Translations under genes and position numbers: made by a program | Shown: positions 51,912-61,117 of the stretch, in pieces | How the letters are laid out: every line of letters starts with the position of its first letter | Position numbering within the stretch: position 1 is the stretch's first letter | The notes under the pieces: model-generated | Seen by the model: only the letters and a program-made list of their open reading frames with translations | Told to the model about the DNA's origin: nothing | Databases searched by the model: none | Assembly (NCBI GenBank): GCA_021162845.1 | Contig: JAGGXX010000067.1 | Span: 1-64,000, forward strand | Direction: 5' to 3' | Length of the DNA stretch: 64,000 nucleotides | Source of the DNA: Thermoprotei archaeon | Lineage (GTDB): Archaea; Thermoproteota; Thermoprotei; QMSL01; B3-G16

Positions 51912-54875
51912 TTATTCTATGTATACCCCTGGCCTTCCGGGCATGGCTGATTTAGCTTTATGCGCCGGGTCATATCCAGGTGAGGTAGCCTCGTGAATGA
52001 ACACCTTCAATCCTAGCTCCTGGGCGATGTAGTCTCTTAGCTCCATGAAGGCGTATAATTCGATGGCCCTCTTCGGGACGAACCTAGGCACTTTGCCGTC
52101 TATGACAGCCCTCACTAAGGACACTACTTCTTTCCCGTGCTTGCGCAACTCAGGATCCTTCATCACGTTCCTTATCAGCTCATTTAATTTCGCGCTGGCG
52201 CAGGAGGACAGGATCTCGCAGACCTTATACTTCCATTCCTCAGGACCTACGTAAAGATGTACCTTTGAGAGACCTGGCCTTTTTATCACATGTAATATGT
52301 CCCGTACGTCATTTATCGTCCTCTCGACTACCTCTATGGCCAATTCTACGTCCTTGTCTATGAACTCCTCATCCGGAGTTGGCCATTGCTGAGTGGAAAG
52401 GAACTTTCTTCCACCCATACGCTCCCAAAGCTCTTCGGCTACATGCGGTATCACAGGGGAAAGCAGCTTTAGCCATTTATCAAATATATATCTCTCCGCC
52501 CAAGCGCGTTCCTCAGGAGGAGTGTTAACGGCTAGTCGCCTAAAGGTTCCTATCGCATTTAGTATGTTAAAGAAGGACTCCTGGACGTAATCCCTGAACC
52601 TATAGGATTCCAAGTAATTAGTGGCGCGCATGATGGCAGTATTGAACCTGGATAGCAACCATTTAGTAGCTATCGATAGCTTTTTCGGTCTTGGAGGGCT
52701 ATCTCCTCTTCCCAATATTTCATTAGCTATGTTCCAGAAGTCCCTGAGTCTCCTCAGTACGCTGAGTACCTGCTCCTCTCTCCAGTCCACGACGGTGGGG
52801 AGATCAGCAGCATAGACTATGTAAAGCCTGTACAGGTCTGCACTGTACTTCCGGGGTATCTCAACTAATGGTAGTACGTTACCCTTGCTCTTGCTCATCT
52901 TCGCGCCTTCCCTTATGACGTATTCATTAAGCGTTATCGCCTTAGGCCAATGTTTAGGAGGGAAGAGGGCAGCGTGATGGAATATGAAGAAGGTTAGGTG
53001 GTTAGTTATATGCCCTACAGCGGTATGCCTTAGGTCTACGGGATACCAATAATCGAATTCGTCTCTTAGGGACTTAAGAAGGGATACATCGATGCCCGTA
53101 ATATTTGATATCTCCTCGGGATCGCCCTTACCTAAGAACACGTAATCGAAGACCTCGGGGGTTAATTGATCAGCCCTTATGCCGCTTTGACGGATCTTAT
53201 GGATTATGGTGTAGAAAGCCATGTATATCGTGGAATCGCTTAGTGATTCGATTATCCATTCCTTATCAAAGGGTAAGCGCGTGCCTAGGCCTCTCCGTCT
53301 GGCACATGGCCTTAGAGCCACCCACTGGAACGTATCCTCGAACAGTTTTCTATATCGCCTAGGGTAGATCTGCATCCTATTCAGAGCTTCCCAAGCCAGC
53401 TTCTTCCAGTGGGGATTCGCGTAGTTTAAGAACCATTGATCCTTCAGTACGGCTACAATGATCCTAGCACCACAACGGCAGTATATGGGCCTAGGACTGG
53501 TTTCGTATATGGTTACCGCCAGGCCTTTCCCTTTCAGCCATTCCTTGACCTTATTCTTAGCCTCGCTTACAGGGATCCCTGAGAAGATGGAGCAGTTATC
53601 TTTCATATAGCCATGGTAAAACTCGGCCTTATAGATCTCCCTTGTGGCCTCTTCAAGTGCGTCTCTCTCAAGCTGGCTTGATATGCCTAATCTCTTAACT
53701 ACGTCTTCCGCAGGGAAGTCACTATAGCCATCAATGGATATTATGCTGATAGGATGTATGTCCTCTATGATCTTCGGATCCACACCGAGTTTCTTACGGA
53801 GATCTGGGTTTTCCTGAAGTTCCCGTAAAGCTACATAGTCAAATGGAGCATGCGCGGGAACACTGTAGACGACACCTGTTGCGTTATCATCTTCAACGAA
53901 TAGAGCTGGCAATATGGGCAGTTCTCTTCCGTTAACGGGATTCACACATTTGCGTCCGATGAGATCGGCTCCTTTGAAACGCTCATTTATGATGACCTCA
54001 TGGGCTTGATATCTTAGCTTCTCAGCGCTTTTCTCGGAGATTATCCATTCTTCACCATCAACGATAGCGCGCACATAAGAGGCGTTGGGATTGATCCAGA
54101 TGTTTGTCGCTCCGAAGAGCGTTTCAGGCCGTAAGCTCGAGGCTACTAAGAACGAGTTACTCATTCTGAACTTAACACCTGTAAACTCCACGATTTCCGA
54201 ACGGAATTCATCCCCACCTTGTATGTCGTCTTCACCAACGGCGTTTCCATCATTAGGACAGTATAGGACAGGATGAGCCCCTCTGGATAGAAAGCCCTTT
54301 TCCTTAAGCCTCAAGAACTGCCAGGTAACGAAGCTATTATATTCGGGATCACCTGTCGTGAAACGCCTGCGCCAGTCGATGGAGTAACCGAGGCTCTTGA
54401 AATCATTACTTATGACCTCGGCGAAGAACATAGCCACATTTTCGGGCTTCGTAAAAGACCTAAGTATACGCTGTATTTCTTTTGGATCATTTACATAGAG
54501 GCGGACGTAACTTTCGTAGAGCTTTATCGTTCGCTCCTCTCCTGAGGAAATCCTAGAAGAAATAGACGCTATGGGTGTCCCCGTTATGTGGAAGGCCATG
54601 GGCCAAAGCACATTAAACCCTTGCATTCGCTTATACCTTGCATATACGTCGCCTAGGGTATACGTCCTGCCATGCCCTATATGAAGCGGTCCTGAAGTAT
54701 AGGGATAAGGTACCGTAAGGAAGAACTTGGGCTTACTGGGATCAGGATTAGCCTCAAATACGTGAGCTTCCTCCCATAGCTTCTGCCACTTACGTTCTAT
54801 CCTCCTCAGCTCATGAAGGAAAGTCGCTTCAGGGATTGAGAATATGGTCACCCATTGCAAGCCCCTCGCATTCAT
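51912..54875 (-). CDS. leuS: Leucyl-tRNA synthetase, archaeal/eukaryal type
   Basis: This class I synthetase charges tRNA-Leu and edits mischarged tRNA. The HIGH motif is at residues 65-68 within PYTSGPLHIGHGRTY, and KMSKS is exact at 659-663. The CP1 editing domain (about 200-450) includes SLRPETLFGATN and the C-terminal region is the archaeal long form. Length is 987 residues. ATG at 54875 is preceded at about 22 bp by the TATA box CTTAAAATA (minus strand), which suits a leaderless transcript. Confidence 0.95.
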   Translation of the reverse strand: MNARGLQWVTIFSIPEATFLHELRRIERKWQKLWEEAHVFEANPDPSKPKFFLTVPYPYTSGPLHIGHGRTYTLGDVYARYKRMQGFNVLWPMAFHITGTPIASISSRISSGEERTIKLYESYVRLYVNDPKEIQRILRSFTKPENVAMFFAEVISNDFKSLGYSIDWRRRFTTGDPEYNSFVTWQFLRLKEKGFLSRGAHPVLYCPNDGNAVGEDDIQGGDEFRSEIVEFTGVKFRMSNSFLVASSLRPETLFGATNIWINPNASYVRAIVDGEEWIISEKSAEKLRYQAHEVIINERFKGADLIGRKCVNPVNGRELPILPALFVEDDNATGVVYSVPAHAPFDYVALRELQENPDLRKKLGVDPKIIEDIHPISIISIDGYSDFPAEDVVKRLGISSQLERDALEEATREIYKAEFYHGYMKDNCSIFSGIPVSEAKNKVKEWLKGKGLAVTIYETSPRPIYCRCGARIIVAVLKDQWFLNYANPHWKKLAWEALNRMQIYPRRYRKLFEDTFQWVALRPCARRRGLGTRLPFDKEWIIESLSDSTIYMAFYTIIHKIRQSGIRADQLTPEVFDYVFLGKGDPEEISNITGIDVSLLKSLRDEFDYWYPVDLRHTAVGHITNHLTFFIFHHAALFPPKHWPKAITLNEYVIREGAKMSKSKGNVLPLVEIPRKYSADLYRLYIVYAADLPTVVDWREEQVLSVLRRLRDFWNIANEILGRGDSPPRPKKLSIATKWLLSRFNTAIMRATNYLESYRFRDYVQESFFNILNAIGTFRRLAVNTPPEERAWAERYIFDKWLKLLSPVIPHVAEELWERMGGRKFLSTQQWPTPDEEFIDKDVELAIEVVERTINDVRDILHVIKRPGLSKVHLYVGPEEWKYKVCEILSSCASAKLNELIRNVMKDPELRKHGKEVVSLVRAVIDGKVPRFVPKRAIELYAFMELRDYIAQELGLKVFIHEATSPGYDPAHKAKSAMPGRPGVYIE

Positions 54876-54891
54876 TAAAGTCGTAGATGAC

Positions 54892-54901
54892 TATTTTAAG
54901 C
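54892..54901 (-). promoter_or_regulatory. TATA box for leuS
   Basis: On the minus strand, GCTTAAAATA centres about 22 bp before the ATG at 54875. Confidence 0.45.
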
Positions 54902-54928
54902 TTTAGCTACCATAAGCACGGACGTACT

Positions 54929-55654
54929 CTAAACGACGGGGGAGAGTATGTACTCCTTTACCTTAAGCAGATCCTCACGATATAGGTGTTTATATTCATC
55001 AGCATAATCTAAGAGCAAGAAGCAATACGCGTCAAGTGCTTTGAGTAGACGGATTATGCTACCGTAATCGAGGGAGCCACGTGAGTCAAAGATGGGTAAG
55101 CCCTTATGCCCTAAATAGCTATTCGACATGTGGAGTACCCTTACGAGCTCGCCTAGATCCATTATGAGGTGTAGGAGGGTATCCTCAGCCCTTTTAAGAT
55201 ACGGTAGATCTATTGAAAGCAGATATGCCTCAGGGATCTCCTTTACTAACTCTGTTAAGCTCACGGATATATCGTCGTTCCTTATATTCCAGCATAAGCA
55301 AATCTTCTCCTCCAAGAGAAGATCGGCTATTTCCAAGAGGCGCTCGCGAATAGTATCAAACGCTATCTGCCAGGGATCGATTATTAGAAAAGAAACATTA
55401 TAATCCTTAGCAATGGGAAGCGCATTTTCGAGTAATGAGGAAAAGCGCTTAAGATCGGATACAGGCGGCAATCTGAAAGCAACTAAGGTGATGTAGTCTA
55501 CTAAGTCCTCTCCTGAGACGTAGAAGTCATTGAGGGAATCTTGGTCTGGAAAGGCCATCTCTATGCTCTCATAATGTAACCAAGAGATAAGGGGGCGATC
55601 CCTAGGCCAGCTAAGCACGCAGCCAGGGAACAAACGAGTAGGCGTTATAGACAT
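54929..55654 (-). CDS. TIM-barrel protein, sugar isomerase/AP-endonuclease-like
   Basis: The 241-residue protein has alternating strands and helices (for example DYITLVAFRLPP, VSFLIIDPWQI, ICLCWNIRNDD, AYLLSIDLPY, VLHMSNSYLGHKGLP and YCFLLLDYADEY). The HMSNS segment with the following HKG and the final aspartates resemble the xylose isomerase-like TIM barrel metal site. The substrate is unknown. I choose ATG 55654 since GGTGGT precedes it by about 5 nt; an upstream TTG at 55666 is possible. It is upstream of leuS on the same strand. Confidence 0.62.
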   Translation of the reverse strand: MSITPTRLFPGCVLSWPRDRPLISWLHYESIEMAFPDQDSLNDFYVSGEDLVDYITLVAFRLPPVSDLKRFSSLLENALPIAKDYNVSFLIIDPWQIAFDTIRERLLEIADLLLEEKICLCWNIRNDDISVSLTELVKEIPEAYLLSIDLPYLKRAEDTLLHLIMDLGELVRVLHMSNSYLGHKGLPIFDSRGSLDYGSIIRLLKALDAYCFLLLDYADEYKHLYREDLLKVKEYILSPVV

Positions 55655-55720
55655 CAATACCACCAAGTCATGAGGAGTAAGTATAAGAAGTGATATACAT
55701 ACGTTTTATGGGTGAAACGA

Positions 55721-56053
55721 ATGCCGAGATTAAGCACAGGTTATGTAATAGCCGGAGCCTATGCCGATAAAGTTAGACGAGTACTTTTCGCTCAAGCTAA
55801 ACCGCTCGGAGTACCTAGTGGATCAGTAGTAAACGCGTCTAAGGATCTAAACACTAAGCTGCTACGCGTACTTCAGGAGTGTGGAATCGACAAAGGGGAT
55901 GTCGTCAGGATAATGATAGAGTTCGAGGTAAGCGGCAATGAGATCGTATGGAAGTGGGACACGATTACGATAGAGGCGTTCAAGCGCGTCGACTTAGGGG
56001 ATAAACCTAAAAAGGTGCTCAATAGCCTCTTAAGTGAAGAAGGTAGCTCCTGA
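55721..56053 (+). CDS. DUF2258-like small protein
   Basis: The 110-residue protein begins LSTGYVIAGAYADKVRRVLFAQ, a string I associate with DUF2258 in Thermoproteota. It resembles the N-terminal half of the 58342-58905 protein in order and motifs (VRR-x-x-F-A, L-N, GI-K-x-D, V-R-I/V, W-K). GTG 55712 is another possible start; GGGTGA six bases upstream favours ATG 55721. It is followed 11 bp later by a zinc-ribbon membrane protein. Its function is unknown. Confidence 0.68.
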   Translation: MPRLSTGYVIAGAYADKVRRVLFAQAKPLGVPSGSVVNASKDLNTKLLRVLQECGIDKGDVVRIMIEFEVSGNEIVWKWDTITIEAFKRVDLGDKPKKVLNSLLSEEGSS

Positions 56054-56064
56054 AGGGATATTCC

Positions 56065-56301
56065 ATGTCAAAAGAGGAGAAGAGGGAGGCAAGAACAATT
56101 AAGGTACCGCCTCATAGGCATTGCAAGGTATGTGGGAAGATGATACCGCCAGATGCGGAATACTGCTCCACCAAATGCGAGAAAATAGATTTAGATAGGA
56201 GAAAGTCGTATGAGACTTACAAGACCTGGCTCTTCATAACGTTAGCGATGATAATGGTGCTGGCCATTGTAAATATCGTGCTCATAGGCCTAGGTCGGTG
56301 A
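56065..56301 (+). CDS. Zinc-ribbon membrane protein (DUF2116-like)
   Basis: The 78-residue protein has a zinc ribbon C-x2-C...C-x3-C (HCKVCGKMIPPDAEYCSTKC, residues about 19-38) followed by a charged linker and a single transmembrane helix (about 51-75). This is the layout of DUF2116, a short archaeal family of unknown function. It lies 11 bp after the DUF2258-like gene, and its last 12 bp overlap the opposing PqqD-like gene. Confidence 0.72.
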   Translation: MSKEEKREARTIKVPPHRHCKVCGKMIPPDAEYCSTKCEKIDLDRRKSYETYKTWLFITLAMIMVLAIVNIVLIGLGR

Positions 56302-56691
56302 GGATTCTGGTTGCTTAGGCGGGATGAGGCCGATAAGCCGCCTTTTTATTAACTGCTGAAGATAAGCCATTAGCGCTACTTCAGCCTCTCTTCTCTTAAG
56401 CTTGTACTTATCGACTAGTTTATCTATTATCTCACTAACCGTATGATTTCCATCACATAGCTCCCAGACGAAGGAGCCGACTTTATCTAGCGCTATCTTC
56501 CTATGCTCAGGCACCCTTACGAAGAGGGATAGAAACTTAGACGCTAGACCTTCCTTATGCTTAACCAATATTGCGATCTCACCAGAGGGGTATTTCTCCC
56601 ACTTGACATAGGGATTACGCACTGGCTTAGATTTAAGCAGAATAGGACGTGGGATAACTATCTTTGAGGGCTTTTTCCTTCTAGAGGACAC
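56290..56691 (-). CDS. PqqD-like winged-helix protein
   Basis: The 133-residue protein has a basic N-terminus and a C-terminal domain (about 60-125) with IALDKVGSFVWELCDGNHTVSEIIDKL and a helical end. This is the PqqD signature, a small winged helix that binds leader peptides of ribosomally made natural products. No radical-SAM enzyme or precursor peptide lies nearby, so a role in peptide modification is not supported here. Many archaea carry solitary copies. Confidence 0.65.
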   Translation of the reverse strand: MSSRRKKPSKIVIPRPILLKSKPVRNPYVKWEKYPSGEIAILVKHKEGLASKFLSLFVRVPEHRKIALDKVGSFVWELCDGNHTVSEIIDKLVDKYKLKRREAEVALMAYLQQLIKRRLIGLIPPKQPESSPT

Positions 56692-56752
56692 AAGGGATAC
56701 CCTGAGATATTTTTAAGAAACGCGGAAAATATCGTTTTTGGTGCTAGGAGTT

Positions 56753-56845
56753 ATGCATAGGAAAAAGTTCCTAGCTGGTTTCTCGGTTCTCATACTACTC
56801 CTCTCAACCCTCACATACCTGATCTTAATGCTTATGTCACGCTAG
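56753..56845 (+). CDS. 30-residue single-helix membrane peptide
   Basis: The reading MHRKKFLAGFSVLILLLSTL and on to LMSR codes a basic head, one hydrophobic helix and a stop. AGGAG lies 3 nt before the ATG, and a TATA-like TATTTTTAAG is 36-45 bp upstream. An in-frame GTG at 56741 could add four residues. It lies in a gap between the PqqD-like gene and the S25e gene, on the same strand as S25e. Confidence 0.5.
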   Translation: MHRKKFLAGFSVLILLLSTLTYLILMLMSR

Positions 56846-56887
56846 CTTTTTAAGAGCTCATGGAGAAAAGACTATGAGGGAAGGGTA

Positions 56888-57244
56888 ATGGGTGGTAGGA
56901 AGAAGCTCTCGATAAAGCAAATGGAGAAAAGGCAGCTTATGAAGAAGCTCAAGGAGAGAAGGGAGGAGGGGAGGGCACAGAGAGAGAAACAGGAAACCCT
57001 GCTCTTAATCGATGAAAATGTACTTAACAACATACGAAAGGAAGTCGTGAAATCACCTTGTGTAACGCCCTCGGAGATAGCTATAAAATATGGCATTAAG
57101 GTGAGCACCGCTAAGAGGGTACTCAGAGAGCTCGAGAGCGAAGGATTATTAAGGCTTATGAGTAGGTCTAGGAGGCTTGCGATATACACAGGCTCAGAGG
57201 CAAAGGTGACGTTGCCGAGACCCATGATACCCTTAGTTGAATGA
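56888..57244 (+). CDS. rps25e: 30S ribosomal protein S25e
   Basis: The 118-residue protein has a basic, lysine-rich N-terminal tail (MGGRKKLSIKQMEKRQ) and a winged helix with SPCVTPSEIAIKYGIKVSTAK and LRELESEGLLRLMSRSRR, matching S25e of archaea and eukaryotes. This protein is found in Thermoproteota and their relatives but not bacteria. GAGGG precedes the ATG and a TATA-like CTTTTTAAG lies about 40 bp upstream. Confidence 0.9.
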   Translation: MGGRKKLSIKQMEKRQLMKKLKERREEGRAQREKQETLLLIDENVLNNIRKEVVKSPCVTPSEIAIKYGIKVSTAKRVLRELESEGLLRLMSRSRRLAIYTGSEAKVTLPRPMIPLVE

Positions 57245-57255
57245 CAGGTACCATG

Positions 57256-58158
57256 TTAGAAAACCCTTACATACTCTTTCAGTGAGGTAATGGGCATCTT
57301 GGCTTTAACGTATGCGGCCTTACTGTTGAAATAGGGGATGCCTTTCCTTGAGAACAACGTAAGCACTAGTCCTGAATGGTTTAGCTTATAGCCCTCACAA
57401 GGCTCATGTCCTCTTATCAGGAACTTAGCCCCTAAAATAGACAGGGCCCGCTGGGTAACCCTCGCTCCAAACAACTTCCCCGCACCTCTCGGTGATGGAA
57501 GCCAATCAGCTGTGCTCTCCGTGGGATCGTTCCATAGTAGCTCTTCAAGGAAGTTAGCCTCAGGATGGCGCATTGTAGCTGTCGATATGTCGTCAATACT
57601 GTTGAGATTCACGGGAACGCCTCCATGGACTAAGAAGACGCTTTGGGGCACAAGCGCAGCTACGTAGAGGAGTTGAAATAATCGCATGAGCCTTAGGTAG
57701 AGTTCATCACCTTCAGGACCATACTTACGCCTAACTTGATAGGGGAGGTCATGTGGATAGGGAAGTAGATCATAGGGAGGTTCATGGTTCCCCCTTAATA
57801 GCACCACCTTATCGGGGAATTCTAGCTTCAGCCTTAGGAGAACGAGAATTACCTCGACTGAATATGGGCCGCGATCGACATAGTCACCAAGGAACACCGA
57901 GTAGAGATAATCGTTAGTCTTAAGAACCTCAGGCAGGCTTTCTAGCTGAAAGATAGTCCTGAGGCTTTGTAAGTCACCATGTAGATCCCCCACTATCAGC
58001 GCTTCGCATCGTGAAGGTAGTATGGCGAGATCGCCTCTTATGGTCAGGTTATCATAACCTCGACGCCAACGCTCTCTATCTAATATGACGGATACTTCTT
58101 CTACGGTATCCATGGCTTCGCTCAAGGAACAAGCCTGAGCCCATTGAAATAGGTTCAT
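57256..58158 (-). CDS. PPP-family serine/threonine protein phosphatase
   Basis: This metallophosphatase has the three PPP signatures GDLHG (57-61), GDYVDRG (91-97) and GNHE (123-126). The distal metal-binding histidines are in LVHGGVP and RGHEP. At 300 residues it is a PP1/PP2A-type catalytic subunit with little extra sequence. It could dephosphorylate proteins of signalling or cell-surface systems. No kinase gene is adjacent. It converges on S25e with an 11-bp gap. Confidence 0.93.
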   Translation of the reverse strand: MNLFQWAQACSLSEAMDTVEEVSVILDRERWRRGYDNLTIRGDLAILPSRCEALIVGDLHGDLQSLRTIFQLESLPEVLKTNDYLYSVFLGDYVDRGPYSVEVILVLLRLKLEFPDKVVLLRGNHEPPYDLLPYPHDLPYQVRRKYGPEGDELYLRLMRLFQLLYVAALVPQSVFLVHGGVPVNLNSIDDISTATMRHPEANFLEELLWNDPTESTADWLPSPRGAGKLFGARVTQRALSILGAKFLIRGHEPCEGYKLNHSGLVLTLFSRKGIPYFNSKAAYVKAKMPITSLKEYVRVF

Positions 58159-58341
58159 CTGAGCACCAGATTCCTAGGAAGTACAGAATGAGATATTAAG
58201 TTACTGTAATCATCTGCACTCATTAATTAAACCAAGAACGCAAGCTGTATGTATCTTATCTTCAGGGCCTCACAATCCGTATCACGTAAACTGAAAACTT
58301 TAATAGATCATTACTCATAAATCAAATTTGAGGAGGGAAAA

Positions 58342-58905
58342 GTGGGAGAATTGATTCAGACGCGAGTTATGCGTGCCGCAGGTTTCGCCTCGATAGTGAG
58401 GAGGACAGTTTTTGCAGTCTTCTCCAAGAAGGTGAACCCTAAGATAATAGCTAGGGATGTAGCCCTGTTAAATAGGCAGATATTCGATGAATTAGTTAAC
58501 AAGGGGATAAAGAAGGAGGATTATATAAGGGTAAGCGTAGAGGGCGAATATGATGAGGAGAAACAAGCTATAGAATGGAAGAATCTAAACGTAGTTAAGT
58601 TCATCCCCGAAACAGACCTTAAAGAGCTAACAGCTAAATACGATGAGCTAGAGGAGAAGACCAAGAAACTGGCGGAGGAGAACACCAGACTTAAAGCGGA
58701 GATCCAGGCCTTAAGGAAGACTAAGGAAGAGGTAATGAAGCTAAAAGAGGAGTTAAAGAGGAAGGACGAGGATCTCATAAAGTTGAAGGATGAACTTAAG
58801 AAAGCTCTCGACGAGAGGAGAAGACTTGAAAGGGAGGTTAACGAATTAAGAGAAGCCATGAGGGCTATATCCAAGATAGTCTCAGAGGCCCTCGGCAGGA
58901 CTTAA
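58342..58905 (+). CDS. DUF2258-like protein with C-terminal coiled coil
   Basis: Residues 1-95 resemble the 55721-56053 protein (GFASIVRRTVFAVF, then the helix and GIKKEDYIRVSVEGEYDEEK and WKNLNVVKF). Residues 97-175 form a long coiled coil rich in Leu, Lys and Glu. The start is GTG with a strong GAGGAGGG site and a TATA-like ACTTTAATAG near 58296. The function is unknown; the coil suggests dimerisation. The gene converges on the L35Ae gene with a 1-bp gap. Confidence 0.7.
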   Translation: MGELIQTRVMRAAGFASIVRRTVFAVFSKKVNPKIIARDVALLNRQIFDELVNKGIKKEDYIRVSVEGEYDEEKQAIEWKNLNVVKFIPETDLKELTAKYDELEEKTKKLAEENTRLKAEIQALRKTKEEVMKLKEELKRKDEDLIKLKDELKKALDERRRLEREVNELREAMRAISKIVSEALGRT

Positions 58906-58906
58906 T

Positions 58907-59182
58907 CTACCCTATGAGAAATACCCGCGTGCCTACGGCCTGGCCAGGTAATGCTCTCCGGAATTTAACTACGACTATGCCCTTTCTCCCATGAACGCGC
59001 TTGATCACACCCCTTATCCTCGTACTGCCATTATCCCATACCACCATCTTATTTAGCAAGGAGTGGGCCTTTCGAGAGTCATCTACGCCAGGGAACCGCA
59101 CGAGTGCTTGATCTTCGTAAACCCTGCCGCCGCCACGCCTGAAACTAAGTATGTATCCCCAACCACGATAGGAGGAGGGCAT
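58907..59182 (-). CDS. rpl35ae: 50S ribosomal protein L35Ae
   Basis: The 91-residue protein matches L35Ae: GVDDSRKAHSLLNKMVVWDN, IRGVIKRVHGRKGIVVVKFRRALPG and the end VGTRVFLIG follow the beta-barrel order of that family. It binds the large ribosomal subunit and is present in part of the archaea and in eukaryotes. It is the last gene of a leftward group with the 59224-59925 gene 41 bp upstream. Confidence 0.9.
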   Translation of the reverse strand: MPSSYRGWGYILSFRRGGGRVYEDQALVRFPGVDDSRKAHSLLNKMVVWDNGSTRIRGVIKRVHGRKGIVVVKFRRALPGQAVGTRVFLIG

Positions 59183-59223
59183 GGTAGATCCCCTATAGCC
59201 TTATGGGATGAACTTAATATCCC

Positions 59224-59925
59224 TTACGACCTCTTCGGCCGTATCTCGAGGACTCGAAAGCCACGCGCTATTGGATTAGGATACTCATTGAGGGATATCT
59301 TAGTTAAGATATCCGGAGGTTCTATCTTCGTTTCAAACCGAAGGCCTCTTTCCGCTGGAAGGAGCGAATAAGTCTCTATAGACCTCTCTTTTACTTGAAC
59401 GCTCACAGAATAGGGTAAACCTACTAAGATCCTAGATGAAAGACGTAAGGCCCTCCTCATACCATAAAGGGCGCTTTGCGCGGCGGCAATGAGTTCAGCC
59501 ATCCTAACGGGTATGCTCTCCTTCCCTATGGCTAATATCGGAACCTCGAAGTCCTCCTTAAGCCTTGATAGATAGGGCCTTATCACGGGCAGGAGAACCC
59601 TCAAGGCTTCTTTAGCGCGTCTAGATATATCCAGTTCATCTATATCCTTCAACCTTAACTCGGACACGTCTATGCTACCTAATGTCATGTCCAGGTGAAT
59701 TACATCAACTCTGAACTTAACCTTAGAAAGCAGTACATCAAGCAACTTGAGCTCCTCTATAAGGGCTTCATTTCCTTTAGGGTTTACCCCAGTATACTTG
59801 AATTCATAACGAAGCGGTGATAAATAAGGGGGACGCATTACGACTGCGACAGTCGTTATCAGTTTTATAGGCCTATAATAACCGTCGAGGAGAGCAGCTC
59901 CGGTATCCGCGGAAGCTATAATCAT
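59224..59925 (-). CDS. Uncharacterised alpha/beta protein, possibly DUF4152
   Basis: The 233-residue protein starts MIIASADTGAALLDGYY, which looks like an RNase H/actin-like first strand with an Asp-Thr-Gly. Strands and helices alternate, and a conserved-looking IHLDMTLG follows near the middle. I tentatively recall DUF4152, an archaeal family of similar size, but cannot confirm it. It starts 1 bp after the glycosyltransferase stop and is probably cotranscribed. Confidence 0.55.
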   Translation of the reverse strand: MIIASADTGAALLDGYYRPIKLITTVAVVMRPPYLSPLRYEFKYTGVNPKGNEALIEELKLLDVLLSKVKFRVDVIHLDMTLGSIDVSELRLKDIDELDISRRAKEALRVLLPVIRPYLSRLKEDFEVPILAIGKESIPVRMAELIAAAQSALYGMRRALRLSSRILVGLPYSVSVQVKERSIETYSLLPAERGLRFETKIEPPDILTKISLNEYPNPIARGFRVLEIRPKRS

Positions 59926-59926
59926 C

Positions 59927-61117
59927 TCAAAGCTCCTCGTTATTAACCAGACTTAGTATGATATCAGCTGCCTTATTTGCGGCGTTAAAGAAAGAGGCTA
60001 TGTGCTTCACCTCTTTACAGCGCTCTAAGTACTCCCCGTTACCTGTAATGATCTTGAGCTTTTCCGTGAAGATTTCCAGGGAGAGCTTCTCCTGAGGTAT
60101 TACCTCTGCTATGCCTAGCTTTTCAACCGATCTAGCATTCCCTATCCTCTCAGTATGACCTCTAGTTGGGATTAATATCATGGGGATGCCATAGTACATG
60201 GCTTCGGCTATCGTAGTATGACCGCCATGGGAGACCAGGACATCAGCTGCCTTAAGGAACTCGTATCTATCCTCTAGCCACTCAAAGAATAGAACGTTAT
60301 CGCCCACGGAGTATACACCTGAACCCCCAGGCATACCTACGGATATGACGAAGAGGAAGTCCCCCTTTATACGCTTGACTATTCTCAGAAGGGATAGGGC
60401 TAAGCTTATCTTCTCATAGAGGGTGCCGCTTAGAGCTATGAATACCAGTATCTTATCATCTACCCCCAATTTCTTCCTCAGCTCCTCCCGTGAGGGTAGC
60501 TCTTCGGGCCTTCGCGGAATCAGAGGACCTATGAACATGCTTCTGTCAGCATATTCACGTTTAACCACGAGGTTCGCCTTAGATATAGTGAGCGGAGGAG
60601 GAAAGTCCGGGATAAGTATGAGGTTACTTAAGCTCCATAACCTAGATAGGAACTCTAGGCTTAGCCTTTCAAAGAGGTTTTTCACCTCAAGGACCTTCCG
60701 GCTAGCTGGTTTAAGGCGTGGGATGACTATCAGTAGCTGATTGATGAGCAATATTCTGGGCGTTATCCGAAAAGCTGAGGCTATTACCGAGGATAAGCGA
60801 GTATCCGAGATCACTATGTCCGGCTTATATTGCCCTATGTTATAGATCTCAGCGCCTACCTGCCTCAGGAACCAATATATTGTACTAGGACCCTTCGCTA
60901 ATGTTAGTTGAAGATCTATAGTGCCATCCGCCTTCTGCCTATACTCTATGCCAGGCACCTTTATCGCGTGAAAGCCTGCTTTACGGACGAATTGCACCGC
61001 CTCGCCATATGTTGAGAACACTACGTCTGTGCCCCTTCTCCTAAGTTCCTTAGCTATGGCTATGCAACGAGCAGCATGTCCGAGGCCTATGCCACATGGA
61101 GCTAGATATACTAGCAC
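59927..61117 (-). CDS. GT28/MurG-like glycosyltransferase
   Basis: The 396-residue protein has two Rossmann-like domains of the GT-B fold. The first starts VYLAPCGIGLGHAARCIAIAKELRRRGTDVVF, typical of MurG-like enzymes. The second carries ADVLVSHGGHTTIAEAMYYGIPMILIP, the UDP-sugar-binding signature of GT28/GT1. It probably transfers a sugar to a lipid or other acceptor in surface glycan synthesis. The start GTG directly follows the stop of the AMMECR1 gene (TAAGTG). Confidence 0.85.
   Translation of the reverse strand: MLVYLAPCGIGLGHAARCIAIAKELRRRGTDVVFSTYGEAVQFVRKAGFHAIKVPGIEYRQKADGTIDLQLTLAKGPSTIYWFLRQVGAEIYNIGQYKPDIVISDTRLSSVIASAFRITPRILLINQLLIVIPRLKPASRKVLEVKNLFERLSLEFLSRLWSLSNLILIPDFPPPLTISKANLVVKREYADRSMFIGPLIPRRPEELPSREELRKKLGVDDKILVFIALSGTLYEKISLALSLLRIVKRIKGDFLFVISVGMPGGSGVYSVGDNVLFFEWLEDRYEFLKAADVLVSHGGHTTIAEAMYYGIPMILIPTRGHTERIGNARSVEKLGIAEVIPQEKLSLEIFTEKLKIITGNGEYLERCKEVKHIASFFNAANKAADIILSLVNNEEL

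Noticed and set aside
56290-56691. Ribosomally made peptide (RiPP) cluster
   Set aside because: The PqqD-like gene has no modifying enzyme, precursor peptide or transporter beside it.
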